Origin: Thuidium tamariscinum
Taxonomy: Eukaryota; Streptophyta; Bryopsida; Hypnales; Thuidiaceae
DNA: 64,000 nucleotides
Assembly: GCA_947034885.2 (NCBI GenBank)
Contig: OX344749.2
Location: 43,119,682 to 43,183,681, forward strand
Direction: 5' to 3'
Below, in pieces: positions 58,748 to 64,000 of this stretch (position 1 is its first letter; every line of letters starts with the position of its first letter). The position numbers were made by a program, and so were the translations under genes. Under the pieces are notes generated by a model, which made no database searches, was not told where the DNA came from, and saw nothing but the letters and a program-made list of their open reading frames with translations.

Positions 58748-59389
58748 AGAGGTGCTCCATTTAAGAGCTTGCTTCATTTTAGAACTTCCTACCTTATCTT
58801 GTGTTTTCTTTGAAGAAGATCCCTTCCATTTACTTGATGGTGTACTATTGAATGACTACAAACTATTATTGATTTTGCTTTCTTATTGGTCAATTATTCA
58901 ATTCCTTCTTTTATTGTATATTCATGGGGTTCACACTCTATATGTTTTTATAACCATATGATATAACAAGGTATTTAATGGGGGGAGGGTATTTATTTCC
59001 TTCCAATTTTTTTCCCTCTCTATATTAAAAAATGAAGGCTTTTTCCTATGTCCTATTTTTTTTATAATCGCCCTAAGAATATATTACCAATTCTATGATA
59101 GATTTACCAAAAGTATAAATTTTACCTTCAACAAATTAAATTGACCCTACTTTTTATTTCACATCATTTTTCTATTGCACCACTAGTCTCTCCGTCAAGA
59201 TTGAACATGAAGAGATTGTACTTGAAATTGATCCAATTTAAAATTAATCAAGTGTTCCTTTGGGAAAAAAATGATCAAATGAGCATTTGAGCTTCATTCA
59301 TCATGAAGAGGTTGTTGAAATTATTGTTGCATCTTGTTAGGAGTCAAAATGGGGATCCCAAATTGTCATTGCATGAATTTTTTTGAACA

Positions 59390-59660
59390 AAACAATGTGT
59401 GCATAGAAATGTTGTACAAATTCAAAGGATCTAAAAATTTTCAAGCGTATAGCCAACTTGCTTTGAAGAATGAACCCAATGAAGCACCACCCACTTGGAC
59501 ATTTTTTTTGTACAAATGTGACCTTGTAAAATGTAGCTACCTTGTTTCTTGCAAGGCCTAAAAAAGGAAATTATGGCCTCCAAGTTGACATTTTTTGTCA
59601 GTTCATGTCTCTACGTTGAAAATTTCTAAAAAAAATATTTTTTTTAGTGAAAACACAGTC
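59390..59660 (-). mobile_element. TTAA-flanked family, copy H (reverse fragment)
   Basis: On the reverse strand it shows AAATTTCTACAAAT-like and GGTTCATTCTTCAAAGCAAG, TTGGCTATACGCTTGAAAAT and TTTTTAGATCCTTTGAATTT, matching the centre of copies A and I. No TTAA ends remain. Confidence 0.45.
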
Positions 59661-59980
59661 CGAGAATTGTAGCAATTATGGTGTTTTGTAATTGGTTGCC
59701 AGGGCCTTGCCCTTGGGGGGTCTCTTGTCATTGGTCGAATATTGGATCTCTAGATTAGGGTAGTCCTGTTTATTTGTGATTGGTTGGTATGTATTTTGTG
59801 TTTGCAATGGTCCAGTCCCATTTCATGTGTAAAAATAAAATAAATAAAATAAACCCTTCTAGATGCTGGTAGGGCAACACTCCTTAAAGTCAAACGTCAA
59901 GCCAAGCAGTGTCCCTAATAAGCCAATAGGATTTGGTTTAACTTTGATGCAATATGGGTTCACTCCCCAGTGCTTGCTAA

Positions 59981-60097
59981 GAGCAGCCCCACAGCAACTC
60001 AACAAAGCAACACTGTAAATGGTCTGGTCCATTGATCTTTTTTGCAGCAGGAACGCCATCCATTGATTTCATTTGCTGAGTTGTTGTGGGGCTGCTC
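59981..60097. mobile_element. 117-bp Tourist-like MITE
   Basis: It starts GAGCAGCCCCACAGCAACTC and ends GAGTTGTTGTGGGGCTGCTC, inverted over about 25 bases with one or two mismatches. TAA flanks both sides (59978-59980, 60098-60100), the 3-bp duplication of Tourist elements. The middle contains TGGTCTGGTCCATTGATC. Small, well preserved and non-coding. Confidence 0.88.
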
Positions 60098-60112
60098 TAA
60101 CTTACTAAATTA

Positions 60113-60561
60113 GAGCATCCCCACCACTTGGGGGACGCTGTATCAGAAATTCAGCTCTCATTCAGAGAGGCCGGGCCATGTTTTGAGGAAAAGCCCCACG
60201 GGCAACATGGATGGGAAGACACGGTCCGGTCTCTTTTCCTTATTTTATTGCTAACACAAAGAATCTCTCCCTGAATTCAAGTATCCTCCATCAATGAAGT
60301 CCAGGCCCCATTCACTTTTTGAATATAAAAGTGTATCTTTGGGGAGAATTGTGTTGAATTAATGGATTCGGAGCTTGAGAATTGTGCCAAATCGCTTGGA
60401 GAGCCACAACTAGTGTTCACCATTTGGCCATTTCTTCTTCAATTTTGGCTGGGCTCGGGCAAATTTTGAGCCTCTTCTTGCATGCCGTGGGGAAGTTTTT
60501 CTAACTCCACTCGGCCAAATACTGAGTTTGAGTCTCTGGCCGTGTCCCCGTGGGGATGCTC
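60113..60561. mobile_element. 449-bp Tourist-like MITE
   Basis: Tips GAGCATCCCCACCA and CGTGGGGATGCTC are inverted, with TTA on both sides (60110-60112, 60562-60564). Inner words (GGCCGGGCCATG, CAAATTTTGAGCC, GGCCAAATACTGAGTTTGAG) are shared with the larger element at 57315-58210, placing both in one family. It lies 15 bp from the 117-bp MITE, suggesting a favoured insertion spot. Confidence 0.85.
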
Positions 60562-60564
60562 TTA

Positions 60565-61240
60565 GAGTGGGTGATAGTATAGTTTGGACTAGACACAGAC
60601 CTGATCCTTGTCACTTTATATAGTCTCTCTCTTTCTCTTTCCTCTTCGTTTTGGTCGAGCTTGTTGGGCTTGGCTGCTTGGTACTCGGTGTTTTGCAATG
60701 GAATTCCGTTTGTTTCAAAATTAAAATAAATAAAAATAAAAAAATAAAAATCTGCAAATAACTGCACAACGAACCGCTTCTGCCGTGCTGCTTTGTCTCC
60801 CGCCAGGCCACTTGTGGTTGGCGGGTTTATATTTTTATTTTGCAATGGAATTCTGTTTCAGTCCTTCGTTTTTTTTTAAAAGTAAAAAAGAAAAAAAGTT
60901 AAAAGTAAAAAAGTAAAAAAACTTCTTCTGCTGGCACAGCTGCCGCAAGCTTAGTGGTCTGTACCTCGAACCTCCAATTAAGAAACGCCGTCGGAGGAGC
61001 AACAATTGATCATAGGAATTAGGGACCGTAAAAATGACTTCACTGTACCTGAAGATTCTCTAACTTGCATTAACATAAACTGCACCCCAAGTTGTCCACA
61101 CTAATTAACTTAAGTTAGTTATACTCTCTGCCTGCCAGTAGCAGTCAGTCAGGTGTTCCCAAATGTGATTTTCATAAATAATTCAAATTTAAACACTATC
61201 ATAATATTAACTTAGGGAGCTGCACGGTCATTGCCTTGGC
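60565..61240. other. Mixed spacer with a repeated GCAATGGAATTC word
   Basis: TTTTGCAATGGAATTCCGTT (about 60691) and TTTTGCAATGGAATTCTGTT (about 60838) are direct repeats. A related CAATGGAATTCGACCATTTG lies at 56769 and forms a hairpin with CAAATGGACAATTTCCATTG at 56835-56854. These look like remains of another MITE family. No gene is supported. Confidence 0.45.
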
Positions 61241-61246
61241 TCTACA

Positions 61247-61854
61247 ATAGATGGTGTAGAATATTCTACCCTCCAATAGCCTTCCTTTCTGCCAACTCCC
61301 TTTCCTTCACGCACACTATAGTGGAAACACCCAAAACCATCCAAATAAGGAATTCAGCATAGTTGGAGGCAGATTTTTCTAATAATGATATTTTTGTAGT
61401 ATTAACGAGTGAAAATCATGAATATTAAAAAAAAATAGATTTTTCGGACACAGTATGTAATTTCTATAAATTTTCAAAGTGTTGGCTCCCTAGACCTGCG
61501 GAACCGTCCTGTAGGTGCCCCCAAATCTGAACCCTGCAAAAATCAGCACTAAGCCAACCAGATTTTCTTATGTGTCAGTCAATCGTGTCAGCAAATTACA
61601 ATCACACATGTGGCAAACACATTAACTACACTCTATGGACATATTTGAGTTAATCTATGGTCCACTGGAAGGAACAGGTGCAGGAATGGGTGTTTTGCCC
61701 TTACTCATCATAACTGAACTTACTAAGCCTCCACCCACCATTGCCTCCACCTATCCACTTAGCTACTCCTAAGCACATTGGACCTCCATCTGTCCACTTA
61801 GTTGGTGGCGGATGAAGCACTGTTGCATGTGGAATATTTCACACCGTCTACTAT
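61247..61854. mobile_element. 608-bp MITE containing repeat R4, copy 2
   Basis: The left end ATAGATGGTGTAGAATATTC and the right end GGAATATTTCACACCGTCTA followed by CTAT are inverted with a few mismatches. The interior 61319-61706 is the second copy of R4. Non-coding. The target duplication is unclear because the tips are AT-rich, so the superfamily is not assigned. Confidence 0.6.
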
Positions 61855-62188
61855 AACATACAACAAAAGCAATGACAATGCATGCTACGGATTGTTATGA
61901 TGGGTTTTACACATCTGTTTCATTTGTTTCAAAAAAACAGAAAAAAACATTTATTTGATGCAATTGTTTTAGAAAAATAATTTAAATTGAGTAAAGGTAG
62001 CTACATTTGAATCCATAAGCCAGTAAAATTTCTAGAGAATCCTTTGTTCCATTTCACAAAGGTTGTAAAACAACCAAATGCCATCACTTACCTAATTTTG
62101 CAATCTTCTAGCCCTTTCCATTTGCATCAATCATTCATATATTACGACAAATGAATCCTAGCCACCCTTTAGCATCATGGCATTGCAC

Positions 62189-63134
62189 TTAACCCCTAAA
62201 CCCCTGAACAACGTTTTCACCAAAAAAAATGCTCCAAAACTGCCATTTCTAATACAAGAGCAATTTTTTTTTAAAACACATTTTTGACTCATGTAACCAT
62301 AGGGTATTGTAGTAAGGTGGTTAGTAAACATGTGGAAAAAATTTCAGAAATTTCCACCATGTAGATTGCAAGATATAAGCATTTGAATTGACAAAAATTG
62401 TTTTTTTATCCCTGCGAAAATCCGTGCAACTGCACTTCGCAAGGTCACATTTGTGTGAAAAAAAATTCAAAATGGTGGTTACTCTTTGAATTCATACTTC
62501 AATGCAAGTTGGCTACAATCTCAAAAAATTTCAAACCATTTGGAATTGTACAACATATAGGAAAAAAGAAGTAAGTAGAAAGAAGTAACAAATGAGCCAA
62601 AATACTAAATTGTGAACATTTTATTCATGGAATTGAAAATTTTCAATCCCAATGGTTAAAATGTTGAAATAAACAATCTACACCTTTTGTTTTTATTTTT
62701 TTCCAAAAATATGAAAATTTGAATTAAATGAAGAATTTCAAACTTTTTTTGTATTGTAGAGATTATGTAACTGGCCACAAACTACCCCAAACTCAAAATC
62801 TTCATAACTTTTGACTCATTGATCGGATTGATTCAAAGCTTCACATGTCTGTATAATCCTAAAGAATCAATTTGAAATTTCACTTTTCAAAAAAAAAATT
62901 TGAAAAAGTTTTTTCAGCTGCCCGGTCTGCCCGCCGAGCAAACAAAGTGACATATCATGCCATAACTTTTTATTCACAAAGTCAAAAGTTATGAAAATTG
63001 TTGGGCCTTAAAGCTACTCCTTGGACACACATTGTATCAAAATTTCAAAGAAAAAAAATAAAAACGCCATCCGTAGTGAGCTGCCCAAAAAATCTATAAT
63101 CTCAAAAAATGTTGTTTAGGGGTTTAGGGGTTAA
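62189..63134 (+). mobile_element. TTAA-flanked non-autonomous DNA element, copy I (best preserved)
   Basis: TTAA at both edges (62189-62192, 63131-63134) with flanks GCAC and GAAG outside. The inverted ends extend about 29 bases with two or three mismatches: CCCCTAAACCCCTGAACAAC against GTTGTTTAGGGGTTTAGGGG. The ends contain two units close to the plant telomere repeat CCCTAAA. The interior runs co-linear with copies A, E, F and G across the full length. The longest frame is under 70 codons, so no transposase is encoded. Type inferred as piggyBac-like or Sola3-like from the TTAA target. Confidence 0.82.
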
Positions 63135-64000
63135 GAAGGGGAGATATCAACATGTAGATTAGCATGGGTCTACCTATGCTTTACTAATTTTGTTTTACTA
63201 AATTTTGAAAAATTACAAATAATTTGTTTTTTGCCAAAGCATCTTAATTGTACTTGCAAATAACTTCTCTTGAACTTCAAAATCCTTAAAATATACTTGA
63301 GTTGACAAACTTAAAACTTATCTCTAGTAATTAGATAGCAAATTTACTTGGTAATTGGTGTTTATCTTAAAGTAGAACATTCCATAATGGCCATAATTAG
63401 GAGTTTTTCCTAATGTCACTGTTGAATTGAAAAAATTACAAGACAATTGCAAAAATAGTGCGAGCAATTGAATTTTTCTTTTGACAAAATATGAATTCCT
63501 TATGAATTTTTTAAATGTGATGGTCATAATGGCCCCAAAGAGTCTCTAGACTATTCCCAACTTAACAAAAATTGTATCCATAATGATCATATTATTCACT
63601 TAAAGAAATCACAATATTTTCTAATATAGCTACAACATGCAAGCTTAAAAACTACTTGCAAGGAATTTATTCTCAAAAGGTAGAAGTTCCTATTGTAGTG
63701 ACTAATTACTCCAATATTGTCATCCAATCTCAAAGTGTTACAAATCTTCATCAATTAAAGATATATAATGGGATGATTCCTGAGGTGTCCGTAATATATC
63801 TTTTATCCATAATGGATTGTTCCACTTTATAGCTAATAAGAAGTTCAAAGGATGAAAGTTTATTAGATGGTTAAGTTTGCTTGAAATTTAGAAGAGTTCA
63901 TTACATTCTTTACCAACAAAAAATGTCCTCCTCTAGAGATTGAAATAATCCTTTCATAGATCCCTATATTGAATGTAGTTTAATTTGATAGTCATTGTAT
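63135..64000. other. AT-rich intergenic DNA, no gene seen
   Basis: No coding frame, RNA gene or transposon border recognised up to the end of the window. Confidence 0.5.

Noticed and set aside
59680-59860. Possible LINE or SINE tail ending in AAAATAAAATAAATAAAATAAA
   Set aside because: No promoter boxes, no target duplication and no coding remains were found, so the tail alone is not enough.

Overview
The window looks like nuclear DNA of a land plant. Three things support this: spliced genes with GT-AG introns, a plant-type tandem glycosyltransferase-like gene, and a plant-type clustered arrangement of U14 box C/D snoRNAs downstream of telo-box motifs. The intergenic DNA is very AT-rich and packed with short non-autonomous DNA transposons. 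The lineage cannot be fixed from the sequence; a non-seed plant is only a guess. No LTR retrotransposon, virus-like element, CRISPR array or bacterial-type operon was recognised. Layout: 1-5.7 kb is AT-rich repeat DNA. A perfect 66-bp zero-loop palindrome (5737-5802) marks an abrupt change to GC-richer genic DNA. A ten-exon gene (7265-14167, +) encodes a type II membrane protein with two GT-A-like glycosyltransferase domains. After about 4.4 kb of AT-rich spacer comes a small Mutator-like MITE (18624-18920). The ribosomal protein eL37 gene follows (19662-20820, +, four exons), then an intronless BTB/POZ gene (21678-22961, -). 

From 27.4 to about 28.7 kb lies a snoRNA cluster on the + strand: a telo-box promoter motif, one decayed U14, one new-looking C/D snoRNA, two intact-looking U14 copies and one weak C/D candidate. 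From 29.8 to 64 kb the window is dominated by transposon fossils. They include a tRNA-derived SINE with a visible empty-site paralogue, a 2.5-kb element with long inverted ends, a hAT-like MITE, two nested CACTA MITEs, a 1.9-kb CACTA element carrying a 168-bp-arm hairpin, and three Tourist/PIF-Harbinger-like elements, one holding a 98-bp-arm palindrome. An unrecognised coding-like tract (41.7-42.4 kb) and a GC-rich island (42.4-44.2 kb) are the only possible genes in the right half. 

The strongest candidate for something undescribed is a family of about 0.85-0.95-kb elements present as up to nine full or partial copies. Their ends read CCCCTAA...TTAGGGG and always abut TTAA, which suggests a piggyBac- or Sola3-like TTAA-targeting non-autonomous family with telomere-like terminal repeats. 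The genes do not form an operon or a shared pathway: eL37 and the snoRNAs both serve ribosome production, while the glycosyltransferase and BTB genes are independent neighbours.
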